Source of the DNA: DASVBE01 sp963770375
GTDB taxonomy: Bacteria > Actinomycetota > Actinomycetes > Streptosporangiales > Streptosporangiaceae
DNA length: 64,000 bases
Direction of reading: 5' to 3'
Assembly (NCBI GenBank): GCA_963770375.1
Contig: CAVYPM010000007.1
Coordinates: 62,001 to 126,000, forward strand
Positions 8,991 to 17,580 of the stretch are shown here, piece by piece (position 1 is the first letter of the stretch; each line of letters opens with the position of its first letter). The position numbers and the translations under genes are program-made. The notes under the pieces were generated by a model. The model searched no databases, was not told where the DNA came from, and saw nothing but the letters and a program-made list of their open reading frames with translations.

Positions 8991-9460
8991 TGCGAGTCGA
9001 GCTCACCGTCAACGGCCAGCCCCGCGCGGACGAGGTCGAGCCGCGCCTGCTGCTGGTGCACTACCTGCGGGAGGTGTGCGGGCTGCGGGCGGCCAACGTC
9101 GGCTGCGACACCACCTCCTGCGGCGCCTGCACAGTGCTGCTGAACGGCGAATCGGTGAAGTCCTGCACGGTCCTGACCGTGCAGGCGGCGGGCGGCGAGG
9201 TGGTCACCGCGGAGGGCCTGTCCGACGGGGAGGACCTGCACCCGGTGCAGACCGCGTTCCGCCAGGAGCACGGGCTCCAGTGCGGGTTCTGCACCCCGGG
9301 CATGGTGATGGCCACCGTCGGCCTGCTGCGGGAGAACCCGGACCCGACCGAGGCGGAGGTCCGCGAGGGCCTGGAGGGCAACATCTGCCGGTGCACCGGC
9401 TACCACAACATCGTCCGGGCCGTGCTGCTCGCGGCGGAGATGCAGCAGGTGCGCCAGTGA
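8990..9460 (+). CDS. (2Fe-2S)-binding small subunit of molybdenum hydroxylase (CoxS-like)
   Basis: A 156-residue iron-sulfur subunit. The N-terminal ferredoxin domain has the plant-type cluster motif with VGCDTTSCGAC and a later Cys in VKSC; the C-terminal helical domain has CGFC and CRCTGY for the second cluster. It carries electrons from the molybdenum site in the large subunit to FAD in the medium subunit. ATG at 8990 overlaps the upstream stop by one base, and its own stop overlaps the next start by four, so translation of the three genes is coupled. Confidence 0.93.
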   Translation: MRVELTVNGQPRADEVEPRLLLVHYLREVCGLRAANVGCDTTSCGACTVLLNGESVKSCTVLTVQAAGGEVVTAEGLSDGEDLHPVQTAFRQEHGLQCGFCTPGMVMATVGLLRENPDPTEAEVREGLEGNICRCTGYHNIVRAVLLAAEMQQVRQ

Positions 9461-10266
9461 TCCCCGCGGCGTTCGACTACGTGGCCGCCGAGTCGGCCGA
9501 GCACGCCCTGGACCTGCTGGCCTCGCTGGGCGACGAGGCGAAGCTGCTGGCCGGCGGGCACTCGCTGCTGCCGATGATGAAGCTGCGGCTGGCCATGCCG
9601 ACCGCGCTGATCGACATCGGCGGGGTGGCCAGCCTGGCCGGCATCCGGGCCGAGGACGGTGAGCTTGTCATCGGGGCCACCACCCGGCACCAGGCGGTGG
9701 CCACGTCGGACCTGGTCCGGGCCGAGGCGCCGCTGCTGGCGCACGCGGCCGGGCTGGTCGGCGACCCGCAGATCCGGCACCGCGGCACCATTGGCGGCTC
9801 GCTGGCGCACGCGGACCCGGCCGCGGATATGCCGATGGCGCTGCTCGCGCTGGGCGGCTCGGTGACCGTCCAGGGCCCGGCCGGGACCCGGCGGATCGCC
9901 GCGGACGACTTCTTCGCGGGCTACTTCGAGACCGCGGCCGGCCCGGACGAACTGGTGACCGAGGTGCGGATACCGCGGGCCGCCGGGCAGCCCTGGGGGT
10001 ACGAGAAGTTCGTCCGCCGGGCCAACGACTGGGCCATCGTCGGCGTGGCCACGGCCGGCGGCCGGATCGCGCTGGCCAACATGGGCCCGGTGCCCCTGCG
10101 GGCGCACGCCGCCGAGCAGGCCCTGGCCGGCGGGGCCAGCCCGGACGACGCGGCGGCGCTGGCCGCGGACGGCACCGAGCCGGGCGAGGACATGCACGCG
10201 GACAGCGAGTACCGCCGTCACCTGGCCCGGGTGCTGACCCGCCGCGCCCTGGCCGGCCGCGGCTAG
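9457..10266 (+). CDS. FAD-binding medium subunit of molybdenum hydroxylase (CoxM-like)
   Basis: A 269-residue FAD_binding_5 protein beginning at GTG 9457 (IPAAFDYVAAESAEHAL), which overlaps the CoxS-like stop as GTGA. FAD-binding motifs are visible as AGGHSLLPMMKLRL near residue 30 and the glycine-rich GTIGGSLAHADPAAD near residue 110. It hands electrons from the iron-sulfur subunit to an external acceptor. It is the last gene of the operon: its stop overlaps by four bases the stop of the convergent VC0807-type gene, leaving no room for a separate terminator. Confidence 0.92.
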   Translation: MIPAAFDYVAAESAEHALDLLASLGDEAKLLAGGHSLLPMMKLRLAMPTALIDIGGVASLAGIRAEDGELVIGATTRHQAVATSDLVRAEAPLLAHAAGLVGDPQIRHRGTIGGSLAHADPAADMPMALLALGGSVTVQGPAGTRRIAADDFFAGYFETAAGPDELVTEVRIPRAAGQPWGYEKFVRRANDWAIVGVATAGGRIALANMGPVPLRAHAAEQALAGGASPDDAAALAADGTEPGEDMHADSEYRRHLARVLTRRALAGRG

Positions 10267-10955
10267 CTCCCCGCCGGGCCGGCTTCGGCCTGCCGGAGCA
10301 GTTCCTCCATCGGCCGGGCGGCGACCGCGCCCGACACGACCATCGCCAGCCCGATGGCGACGGCGATCATGACCGTGCTCAGCCAGACCATGGTCCCCAC
10401 CGGCAGCACGGCGGCGCCGATCACCCGCGCCACGCAGTCGGCCAGCAGGGCACTCCCCCAGATCGCCGTGTAGTTCTTCTCCAGCCGCCGGAACCGGGCC
10501 GAGCCGGCCGCCAGCCGGTCCCAGGCGGCGGTCCGGCCGGCCAGCCCCTTGGTCAGGAACGGCTTGACCCCCGCTGACATCAGCGGCCGCCCGGCCGCCG
10601 CGGACACCAGCATCGCCACCGCGATCACGCTGCTGACCACCGAGTCCTTGGCGATCATCCAGCGCGGGTTGCCCGCCGCGAAGCTGATCGCCAGGCCCGC
10701 CACGTTGACCGCGAGCATCAGCGCGGCCAGCCCGTTCACCCGGCGCTCCCGTACGAACCCGGCCACCGACCGGACGGCCGGCAGCACGCTGCTGGCCGCC
10801 AGCGACAGCACCAGGCTGGCCCCGAACCCGTCGCGCAGCAGGTAATACAGCCCGACCGGCACGGCCACATCCACGGCCAGCGGCCGCAGCGCCGTCCGCA
10901 GCCCGTCTCCGCCGGGAGCCGCCGCCTTCTCCTGAGATCGCACAGTCGCAGTCAC
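10263..10955 (-). CDS. VC0807-type multi-pass membrane protein
   Basis: A 230-residue protein with about six hydrophobic segments and a short charged N-terminus, matching the VC0807/DUF3159-like group related to septation protein A. Function is unknown in the family; members are found next to TetR regulators. Conserved-looking features include LRPLAVDVAVPVGLYYLL in the first helix and the polar segment RRLEKNYTAIWG in the loop before helix 5. It diverges from a TetR gene with a perfect palindrome between them, so it is probably the target of that repressor. ATG at 10955 is the first start in the frame after the promoter region. Confidence 0.75.
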   Translation of the reverse strand: MTATVRSQEKAAAPGGDGLRTALRPLAVDVAVPVGLYYLLRDGFGASLVLSLAASSVLPAVRSVAGFVRERRVNGLAALMLAVNVAGLAISFAAGNPRWMIAKDSVVSSVIAVAMLVSAAAGRPLMSAGVKPFLTKGLAGRTAAWDRLAAGSARFRRLEKNYTAIWGSALLADCVARVIGAAVLPVGTMVWLSTVMIAVAIGLAMVVSGAVAARPMEELLRQAEAGPAGS

Positions 10956-10980
10956 ATCAATTAACGTAGGACGGTACTAA

Positions 10981-10999
10981 ATTTATGTCAAACATAAAT
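10981..10999. promoter_or_regulatory. Perfect palindrome between divergent VC0807 and TetR genes, probable TetR operator
   Basis: ATTTATGT (10981-10988), spacer CAA, ACATAAAT (10992-10999). It is AT-rich in an otherwise GC-rich window and lies about 25 bases from each divergent start codon, the classic place for an autoregulating TetR operator covering both promoters. Confidence 0.7.
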
Positions 11000-11023
11000 A
11001 TTGGTTCGTGCTAAGCTTGCGTC

Positions 11024-11671
11024 ATGAGCAGCGGTCTTCGGGAGCGGAAGAAGGAGCAGACCCGGCAGGAGATCTCCGACACGGCCACCGCGCTGTTCGC
11101 CGGGCACGGCTTCGACCAGGTGACGATCGCCCAGGTCGCGGAGGCGGCCGGGGTCTCCAAGATGACCGTCACCAACTACTTCCCGCGCAAGGAGGACCTG
11201 GTCTACGACCGGGCCGGCCACATCATCGGCGGCCTGGCCCAGGCGGTCAGGGACCGGCGGCCGGGCGAGAGCCTGCTGGACGCGGCCCGCCGGGACTACG
11301 CCGGGGCGGTGGCCCGCCGCGACGTCACGCTCGGCGTGGCCGGCCAGCGGTTCGCCGCGATGGTGGCCGGCAGCCCGGTGCTGACCAGCCGCTTCCGCGA
11401 GATCCTCGATCTGCGCGAGGCCGCCCTGGCCAGCCAGATCGAGGAAGAGGGCCTGAGCGGGATACCGGCCGGGGACCCGCTGTACCGGGTGATCGCGGCG
11501 CAGCTGGCCGCGGTGCACCGGGTGCTGTACGACGAGGCCATCCGCCGCTGCCTGGCCGGCCAGCCACGAGACGGCATCTGGCCCGTGCTGGCGCAGGCCG
11601 CCACCCGGGCCTTCGATCTGCTGGAGCCCGCCCTGGCCGGGATCGGCACCCGCCCCGCTCCCCCGGCCTAG
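11024..11671 (+). CDS. TetR family transcriptional regulator
   Basis: A 215-residue repressor with the N-terminal TetR helix-turn-helix (ISDTATALFAGHGFDQVTI followed by EAAGVSKMTVTNYFPRKEDLV) in residues ~12-60 and a helical ligand-binding domain behind it. It is divergent from the VC0807-type membrane gene and separated from it by a perfect 8-3-8 palindrome, so it likely represses both itself and that gene. The ligand cannot be inferred. The enoyl-CoA hydratase downstream starts 110 bases after its stop and may or may not be co-transcribed. Confidence 0.9.
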   Translation: MSSGLRERKKEQTRQEISDTATALFAGHGFDQVTIAQVAEAAGVSKMTVTNYFPRKEDLVYDRAGHIIGGLAQAVRDRRPGESLLDAARRDYAGAVARRDVTLGVAGQRFAAMVAGSPVLTSRFREILDLREAALASQIEEEGLSGIPAGDPLYRVIAAQLAAVHRVLYDEAIRRCLAGQPRDGIWPVLAQAATRAFDLLEPALAGIGTRPAPPA

Positions 11672-11780
11672 CCCCGGCCTGGCCCCGGTCAAGCCCCCGC
11701 CTGGCCCCCCGGGTGGCGGGCGCGGTCAGGTGCGGGTAAGACTGCTGACAGGACACGCTGCCGGCGGCAAGGGACGGGCC

Positions 11781-12551
11781 ATGGGATACGAGCACGTGCT
11801 GGTCGAGCGGGACGGCCCGTTCACCACGATCACGATGAACCGGCCGCAGCGGCGCAACGCGCTGTCCGCGGCGCACCTGCACGAGCTCACCACCGCGTTC
11901 ACGGAGGCCGGCGAGAGCGACGCGGCCGGGATCATCCTGGCCGGGAACGGCCCGGTGTTCAGCGCCGGGCACGACTTCGCCGACGTGGCCGGGGCGGACC
12001 TGGCCGCGGTCCGGCGGCTGCTGCTGGACTGCACGGAGCTCATGCAGCTGATCGAGACCGTGCCGCAGCCGGTGGTGGCCCGGGTGCACGGGCTGGCTAC
12101 CGCGGCGGGCTGCCAGCTCGTGGCCTCCTGCGACCTGGCGGTGGCCGCCGAGGAGGCGGCGTTCGCCGCGCCGGGCGGCAAGGGCGGCTGGTTCTGCCAC
12201 ACGCCGATGGTCGCCATCGCGCGCAACATCGGCCGCAAGCGGGCCGCCGAGCTGGCCTTCACCGGCGACACGATCAGCGCCCGGCAGGCCCTGGACTGGG
12301 GGCTGGTCAACGCGGTGGCCCCGGCCGGCCGGCTGGACGAAGCCGTCCACGACCTGCTGACCCGGGCCACCCGCGGCTCGGCCGCGTCCAAGGGGATCGG
12401 CAAGACCACCCTGTACGCCCAGTCGGACCTGGGCCAGGCCGACGCCTACAACCTGGCCATCGAGGTGATGGCGGCGACCTCGCAGACCCCGGACGCCCAG
12501 GAGGGCATGGCCGCGTTCCTGGAGAAGCGCCCGCCCCGCTGGGCCCGCTGA
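11781..12551 (+). CDS. Enoyl-CoA hydratase/isomerase family protein
   Basis: About 256 residues of the crotonase fold. The N-terminal strands read FTTITMNRPQRRNALS; the oxyanion-hole segments are FSAGHDFADV and VHGLATAAGCQLVASCDLAVA. The second catalytic Glu of true hydratases (usually in GxxP or ExP context) is not evident: the corresponding region reads GGKGGWFCHTPM, so it may be an isomerase, hydrolase or a hydratase of the EchA8-unlike group. ATG at 11781 is preferred over the upstream in-frame GTG at 11730 because AAGGGA lies eight bases before it and the protein then starts like its homologues. It converges on the MMPL gene across a long bulged hairpin. Confidence 0.85.
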   Translation: MGYEHVLVERDGPFTTITMNRPQRRNALSAAHLHELTTAFTEAGESDAAGIILAGNGPVFSAGHDFADVAGADLAAVRRLLLDCTELMQLIETVPQPVVARVHGLATAAGCQLVASCDLAVAAEEAAFAAPGGKGGWFCHTPMVAIARNIGRKRAAELAFTGDTISARQALDWGLVNAVAPAGRLDEAVHDLLTRATRGSAASKGIGKTTLYAQSDLGQADAYNLAIEVMAATSQTPDAQEGMAAFLEKRPPRWAR

Positions 12552-12583
12552 CCAGCCCCGAAGACCGGCCCGGAAGACCGGCC

Positions 12584-12635
12584 GACCCGGGCCAGGCGAA
12601 CCGGGCTGGGATCCCCTGATTCGCTGGCCCGGGTC
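12584..12635. terminator. Long hairpin between convergent enoyl-CoA hydratase and MMPL genes
   Basis: GACCCGGGCCAGGCGAA (12584-12600) pairs with TTCGCTGGCCCGGGTC (12620-12635) with one bulged G, around a 19-base loop. It is placed to end transcripts from both sides. Confidence 0.65.
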
Positions 12636-12659
12636 AGCGGACCCGGCTGTCCGCGCCAG

Positions 12660-14789
12660 TTAGCGGACTATGGCGGCCGGCCTGACCGCGGCTGGCTCCG
12701 GCGGTTCCGGGTCGTCCTTGCGGCGGGCGAGCTTGCTCGGCCACCAGATCTTCGGTCCGAGGTCCAGGGTCAGCGCGGTGACCAGCACGGACCGCACAAT
12801 GATGGTGTCCAGCAGGACGCCGAGCGCGACCGTGAAGCCGATCTCCGCGAACACCACCAGCGGCAGCGTGAACAGCGCCGCGAAGGTGCCGGCCAGCACC
12901 GCCCCGGCCGAGGTGATGACCCCGCCGGTGGCGGCCAGCCCGGCCAGCGCGCCGCGCCGGGTGCCGGACTTGATCGACTCCTCCCTGATCCTGGTCATCA
13001 GGAAGATGTTGTAGTCAATCCCCAGCGCGACCAGGAACACGAACACGAACAGCGGCGTGGAGGTGTCCGACCCGGCGAACCCGAACCCGTAGTGGAACAC
13101 CAGCGAGGCCAGGCCCAGCGCGGCGCCGAAGGACAGCATCACGGTGCCGATCAGCACCAGCGGCGCCACCACCGACCGCAGCAGCAGGCCGAGGATGAGC
13201 AGCACGACCAGCAGGACCAGCGGGATGATCACGTTCCGGTCCCGGTGGGCGTAGTTCTCCACGTCCATCGTGATCGCGGTCGACCCGCCCACCTTGGCCT
13301 GGGCGCCGGGGATCGCGCTCACCGCCGCGCGGACCCGGCTGACGGTCGCGTAGGCGGCTGCGCTGTCCGGCTCGCCGGCCAGCGTGCCCTGCAGGAAGAC
13401 CAGCCCGTCCCTGGTCTGCGGCGGGCTGACCTGGGCGATGCCGGGCACCCGGTCCAGGGCGGCGCGCAACTGGGCCGCCGCCGAGGCGTCGCCCACCACC
13501 GCGACCGGCTGGCCCGCGCCGGCCGGGAAGTGCTCGGCCAGAACGTTCTGCGCGGCCACCGACGGCGGCGTGGTGCGGAACGACTGAGCGGTGGTCAGCG
13601 GGCCGACCTTGAAGCCGATCAGGCCGGCCACCGAGGCGCCGAGCAGGATCACGGTGACCACCCAGACGCGGCGCGGCTGGCGGGCGATCCGCCGCCCGAC
13701 CCGGCCCCACACCCCGCCGGAGGCAGGCTCGGGCGAGCCGAACGACGGCCGGCGCGGCCAGAACATCCACCGGCCGAAGATCACCAGGAGCGCGGGCAGC
13801 AGGGTGATCATGGCGAGCAGGCTGACCGCGATGCCGATCGCGGCCACCGGGCCCAGCCCGGAGATGTCCGCGGAGTCGGCCGCCAGCAGGCAGAGCATGC
13901 CTGCGATGACTGTGCCCGCGCTGGCCAGGATGGCCGGCCCGGCCCGGCGCAGGGCCACCGCCATGGCCTCGTGCCGGTCCTCGTGCCGCCGCAGTTCCTC
14001 CCGGTAGCGGGCGACCAGCAGCAGCGCGTAGTCCGTGCCCGCGCCCAGCACCAGCACGACCAGGATGCCGCCGCTCTGCCCGTTGACGGTCAGCCCGGCG
14101 TGCGTGGCGAGCAGGTAGATGACCGCCTCGGCGATGATCAGGGCCACCCCCGAGGCCATGATCGGCAGCAGCCACAGCACCGGGCTGCGGTAGGTGAGCA
14201 GCAGCAGGACGATGACCACGCCCAGGGTGGCGAACAGCAGCGTGCCGTCAATGCCGTTGAAGATCTTTATCTCGTCCGCGGCCAGGGCGGCGGGCCCGGC
14301 GACATGCGCAGAAAGGCCGGGCGACCCGTGCGATGCGGTTGTTTTCAGATTTGCTACGAAGGCCGCGAAGTTGGCCTTGTCCCCCAGGTCGGCCCCGATC
14401 ACGGTTTCCAGCGCCTTGTGGTCGCGGGCCATGACCGGCCCGGTGACCTGGCCGTGCACCGGGCCCAGCGCCTTGAACGCGCGCGCGTCGGCGGTGGCCT
14501 TGACCACGTCGGCGTGGGTGATCCCGGACGCCCTGGTGTACACCACGACGGCCGGGTTGAGGTTCTTGGAGACGAATTTCTCCTGCAGGTTCAGCTCCTG
14601 CGTGGACTCCGCGCTGGCCGGCAGGTAGGCCGAGGCGTCGTTCTTCTCCGCGCCCTGCAGCTTGCCCGCCAGGCCGCCGACCGCGGCCACGACGACCAGC
14701 CAGAACACCAGGACCGCCCATTTGGTGCGGCGGCCGCACGGCAGTGCGGAGATCCGTCCGCGCTGCGTTGTTGTCCTGTCCCCGTACAC
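12660..14789 (-). CDS. MMPL family RND transporter
   Basis: About 709 residues with the MMPL layout: a first helix (WAVLVFWLVVVAAVGGLAG), an extracellular loop, a block of five helices containing GAGTDYALLLVARYREEL, a second extracellular loop and a second block with LGIDYNIFLMTRIREE. Both GxxxDY motifs carry the Asp residues used for proton relay in RND permeases. The GTG at 14789 is chosen because GGGAGGAA sits six bases upstream; longer in-frame starts up to 14864 lack such a site. This compact type (about 700 residues) is an actinobacterial exporter of lipids or drugs; the cargo is unknown. Divergent from the FAD oxidase gene. Confidence 0.9.
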   Translation of the reverse strand: MYGDRTTTQRGRISALPCGRRTKWAVLVFWLVVVAAVGGLAGKLQGAEKNDASAYLPASAESTQELNLQEKFVSKNLNPAVVVYTRASGITHADVVKATADARAFKALGPVHGQVTGPVMARDHKALETVIGADLGDKANFAAFVANLKTTASHGSPGLSAHVAGPAALAADEIKIFNGIDGTLLFATLGVVIVLLLLTYRSPVLWLLPIMASGVALIIAEAVIYLLATHAGLTVNGQSGGILVVLVLGAGTDYALLLVARYREELRRHEDRHEAMAVALRRAGPAILASAGTVIAGMLCLLAADSADISGLGPVAAIGIAVSLLAMITLLPALLVIFGRWMFWPRRPSFGSPEPASGGVWGRVGRRIARQPRRVWVVTVILLGASVAGLIGFKVGPLTTAQSFRTTPPSVAAQNVLAEHFPAGAGQPVAVVGDASAAAQLRAALDRVPGIAQVSPPQTRDGLVFLQGTLAGEPDSAAAYATVSRVRAAVSAIPGAQAKVGGSTAITMDVENYAHRDRNVIIPLVLLVVLLILGLLLRSVVAPLVLIGTVMLSFGAALGLASLVFHYGFGFAGSDTSTPLFVFVFLVALGIDYNIFLMTRIREESIKSGTRRGALAGLAATGGVITSAGAVLAGTFAALFTLPLVVFAEIGFTVALGVLLDTIIVRSVLVTALTLDLGPKIWWPSKLARRKDDPEPPEPAAVRPAAIVR

Positions 14790-14893
14790 GGTATTTCCTC
14801 CCGGTTCCGTACCCTTGCCAGCGTTTCCAGACATACGATGTATCGCGTTGCTGGGCAGTGTCAAGCTATATCTCGACTTTGCCAGGTGAACAG

Positions 14894-16192
14894 ATGGTGC
14901 AGGATGAGCGCATGACCGGGCCGCTGGCGAACTGGGCGGGCAACATCACCTTCGGCGCGGCGCACGTCAGCCGTCCCGGATCGGTGGCGGAGCTGCAGCA
15001 GGTGGTGGCCGCCAGCCCGCGGGTGCGCGCGCTGGGCACCGGGCACTCGTTCAGCGACGTGGCCGACACCGGCGGGGTGCTGGTCTCGGTGGCCGGGCTC
15101 CCCCGGGTACTCGAGCTGGACCGTGACCGGGCCCAGGTCACGGTCAGCGCCGGGCTCCGGTACGGAGAGCTGGCCAGCTGGCTGCACGAGCGCGGCTGGG
15201 CGCTGGCCAACCTCGGCTCGCTGCCGCACATCTCGGTGGCCGGGGCGTGCGCCACCGGCACGCACGGGTCCGGTGACGGCAACCGGTGCCTGGCCGCCGC
15301 GGTGGCGGGCGCGGAGCTGGTCACCGCCGGGGGCGACCTGGTCCAGGCCCGGCGGGACGACCCTGGCCCGGCCGGCCAGGACTTCGCCGGGATGCCGGTG
15401 TCGCTCGGGACGCTGGGCGTGCTCACCCAGGTCACGCTGGACCTGGTGCCCGCGTTCACCGTGCGCCAGTGGGTCTACGACGGGATCGGCGGCGCGGAAC
15501 GGGCCGCGCACCTGGACGAGATCTTCGCCCGCGGGTACAGCGTGAGCCTGTTCACCCGGTGGGCCCCGGACGGGCTGAGCCAGGCCTGGGTCAAGGAGCT
15601 GGCCGTCCCCGGCGAGCCGGGGACGGCCCCGGATCGCTGGCTGGGCGGCACGCTGGCCGCCGGGCCCCGGCACCCGGTGCCGGGGCTGGATCCCGCGCCG
15701 TGCACCGAGCAGCTGGGCCGGCCCGGGCCGTGGCACCTGCGGCTGCCGCACTTCCGGCTGGAGTTCACCCCGAGCGCGGGCGACGAGCTCCAGTCCGAGT
15801 ACCTCGTGCCGCGGGAGCACGCGGCCGCCGCGCTCACGGCGCTGGGCGGCGTGGCGCACCTGGTGGCGCCGGTACTGCAGATCTCCGAGCTGCGCACGGT
15901 GGCCGCGGACGGGCTGTGGCTGAGCCCGGCGTACCAGCGCCCGTCGCTGGCGCTGCACTTCACCTGGATTCCCGACGCCCGCGCGGTGGCGCCCGCGGTG
16001 ACCGCGGTCCAGGACGCGCTGGCCCCGTTCGGGGCCCGGCCGCACTGGGGGAAGGTGTTCAGCACGCCGGCCGCGACGGTGGCCGGGCTGTACCCGCGGC
16101 TGCCCGCCTTCCGGCGGCTGCGCAGGCGTTACGACCCGGGCGGGAAATTCGGCAACGACTTCACCGGCCGGTATCTCGGGGCCGTTTCCTGA
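14894..16192 (+). CDS. FAD-linked oxidase, alditol oxidase / D-arabinono-1,4-lactone oxidase family
   Basis: About 432 residues. The start NWAGNITF, the flavin-linking GTGHSFSDVADT (His that would form the 8-alpha-histidyl bond in AldO), the PP-loop SLPHISVAGACATGTHGSG, and the C-terminal HWGK then FGNDF are all hallmarks of the aldonolactone/alditol oxidase group. Streptomyces AldO oxidises xylitol and sorbitol with O2, giving H2O2; related enzymes oxidise aldonolactones. Two close starts are possible: ATG 14894 (AGGTG upstream) and ATG 14912 (AGGATGAG upstream, MTGPLANWAG, which aligns best with homologues). It is divergent from the MMPL gene and convergent with a membrane-protein gene only four bases away. 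Confidence 0.88.
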   Translation: MVQDERMTGPLANWAGNITFGAAHVSRPGSVAELQQVVAASPRVRALGTGHSFSDVADTGGVLVSVAGLPRVLELDRDRAQVTVSAGLRYGELASWLHERGWALANLGSLPHISVAGACATGTHGSGDGNRCLAAAVAGAELVTAGGDLVQARRDDPGPAGQDFAGMPVSLGTLGVLTQVTLDLVPAFTVRQWVYDGIGGAERAAHLDEIFARGYSVSLFTRWAPDGLSQAWVKELAVPGEPGTAPDRWLGGTLAAGPRHPVPGLDPAPCTEQLGRPGPWHLRLPHFRLEFTPSAGDELQSEYLVPREHAAAALTALGGVAHLVAPVLQISELRTVAADGLWLSPAYQRPSLALHFTWIPDARAVAPAVTAVQDALAPFGARPHWGKVFSTPAATVAGLYPRLPAFRRLRRRYDPGGKFGNDFTGRYLGAVS

Positions 16193-16196
16193 CCGG

Positions 16197-16712
16197 TCAG
16201 GACAGCAGCGTGGCCAGGACCACCAGGACGACCGTGACCACCGCGAAGACCCCGTGCAGGACGACGACCGGCAATGAGAAATTGTGCTCCGGCGGCAGTG
16301 ACCCGGTCCCCGGGAACGGCTGGCCCGGCCACTCGAGCGGGCCCCAGGCCGGGCCCGGGCCTACCCGGCTGCGGGCCCGGCCGGTCTCCTGGCGGTCAGG
16401 TAAGACCGGCAGCCGGCGGACCATCCGGTGCACCGGGATCCACCGGGTGAGCATGACCACTCCGAGGATGGCCACCAGCACCAGGATCAGGATGGCGATC
16501 CAGGCCAGGCGGTCGATGTCCACGTAGAGGTAGATGAACCAGAAACCGAGCCCGGTCACGGCCAGCCCGGCATGCCCGAAGACCACCGGGGCGCGCAGCC
16601 GGCGGTAACTCCTGCCGTCTTCGCTTCCGTCGTCCTCGATCAGCCAGATCGTGAACAGGTACAGGCCCAGTCCTGCCGTGAGGAGCCAGGCGGCCAGCGC
16701 AGCAACGGTCAT
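16197..16712 (-). CDS. Small multi-pass membrane protein, tandem copy 1
   Basis: About 171 residues with four hydrophobic segments: WLLTAGLGLYLFTIWLI, VVFGHAGLAVTGLGFWFIYL, WIAILILVLVAILGVVMLT and a C-terminal helix (PVVVLHGVFAVVTVVLVVLA), plus the conserved-looking RAPVVFGHAGLA and RWIPVHRM. No function is known to me. The start at 16712 (MTVAALAAW) is chosen by comparison with its neighbour, where MAVAALVAW occupies the same place; an in-frame ATG at 16814 falls in the duplicated promoter region. The gene and its leader are duplicated about 825 bases upstream. Confidence 0.7.
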   Translation of the reverse strand: MTVAALAAWLLTAGLGLYLFTIWLIEDDGSEDGRSYRRLRAPVVFGHAGLAVTGLGFWFIYLYVDIDRLAWIAILILVLVAILGVVMLTRWIPVHRMVRRLPVLPDRQETGRARSRVGPGPAWGPLEWPGQPFPGTGSLPPEHNFSLPVVVLHGVFAVVTVVLVVLATLLS

Positions 16713-16752
16713 GATCTCTCGTCCGGTGACTGCCTGCCCGCGGCGGCGGACA

Positions 16753-16778
16753 GGTGGGCTGCGTGGGTCCAGCCCACC
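16753..16778 (-). promoter_or_regulatory. Leader hairpin upstream of membrane gene copy 1
   Basis: GGTGGGCTG (16753-16761) and CAGCCCACC (16770-16778) form a nine-base stem about 40 bases before the start codon on the minus strand. A matching hairpin occupies the same position before the second gene copy (17581-17610), although the loops differ. Confidence 0.5.
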
Positions 16779-16915
16779 CGCGGGGGCGACATCCCCCGCC
16801 AGAACGAGGTTCATGTTGCCCGGAAATCCAGGCTAACCTCGCTGAGCCGCGGAATTCCGCGCTTTGCCATGCCGTGGCACGCTGGCGCCCAGGGCGGCCG
16901 GCCAGCCGGGGGGGA

Positions 16916-17037
16916 TCAGTGCCGGAGAACCGTGGCAATAACCACGAGCGTGACCGTGGTCACGGCGAACACCCCGTGCCGCAGAACCGCCGGCAGCGGG
17001 AAATGGTGTTCCGGCGCCGGTCCAGCCCACCGGGTCA
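16916..17037 (-). repeat. Extra 3'-end copy of the duplicated membrane gene
   Basis: This stretch encodes HHFPLPAVLRHGVFAVTTV and a following hydrophobic helix, a third copy of the C-terminal helix found at 16197-16290 and, in another frame, at 17035-17140. No matching N-terminal part accompanies it, so it is a partial duplication left by unequal exchange. Confidence 0.6.
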
Positions 17038-17539
17038 GGCCGGCAGAATGATGGCAATGACGACCAGGGTGACCGTGGTCACCGCGAGCACCCCGTGCAG
17101 CAGGACCACCGGCAGCGGGAAATTGCGCTCGGGCGGCATTGGCTCCAGTTGATGAATGGGCCCGCCCGGCCTCGTACAGTCCGGGGCCGGCCCGGCCCTG
17201 AGCCATCCCGGCCGCCTGGCGGGCCGGCAGGTCCGCGGACTCGCTGTACATCCGGTGCACCGGGATCCACCGGGTGAACATGAACACGCCTAGCGTAGCG
17301 ACCAGGGCAAGGATTAAAAGTGTTACCCAGGACAAACTGTTCATGTGCACGTAAATACTTATAATCCAGACACAAAGCCCGATAACTGCCAATCCGGCAT
17401 GGCCGAACACGACCGGGGCCCGTAGCCGGCGGTAGCTCTTGCCGTCGATGCTCCCGTCATCCTCGATCAGCCAGATCGCGAACATGTACAGGCCCAGCCC
17501 TGCGGTCAGGAGCCAGGCGACCAGTGCGGCAACAGCCAT
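16916..17539 (-). CDS. Small multi-pass membrane protein, tandem copy 2, with frame break near its end
   Basis: The first ~110 residues parallel copy 1 closely (WLLTAGLGLYMFAIWLI, RAPVVFGHAGLAVIGL, RWIPVHRM). After about residue 125 the open frame becomes a Gly/Ala/His-rich sequence unlike a helix. One base earlier or later the DNA encodes MPPERNFPLPVVLLHGV and an intact last helix ending at a TGA at 17035-17037. So the gene probably ended there, and a single extra base in the G/C run around 17165 throws the frame into the leftover third C-terminal copy, ending at 16916. Function unknown; the likely native product is about 168 residues. Confidence 0.6.
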   Translation of the reverse strand: MAVAALVAWLLTAGLGLYMFAIWLIEDDGSIDGKSYRRLRAPVVFGHAGLAVIGLCVWIISIYVHMNSLSWVTLLILALVATLGVFMFTRWIPVHRMYSESADLPARQAAGMAQGRAGPGLYEAGRAHSSTGANAARAQFPAAGGPAARGARGDHGHPGRHCHHSAGLTRWAGPAPEHHFPLPAVLRHGVFAVTTVTLVVIATVLRH

Positions 17540-17580
17540 GATCTCTTCTCGTCCGGTGACGCCCTGCCCGCGGTCACGGA

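Noticed and set aside
6702..10266. Aerobic CO dehydrogenase (form I)
   Set aside because: The active-site loop is AYRGAGR, lacking the Cys-containing AYRCSFR needed for the Mo-Cu site.
14826..14845. Short palindrome ATAC-GAT-GTAT between the MMPL and FAD oxidase genes
   Set aside because: Arms of only four bases are expected by chance; not enough to propose an operator.
12700..14900. Long open frames antisense to the MMPL gene
   Set aside because: They have no domain, start site or low-GC third-position logic; the MMPL motifs are on the other strand.
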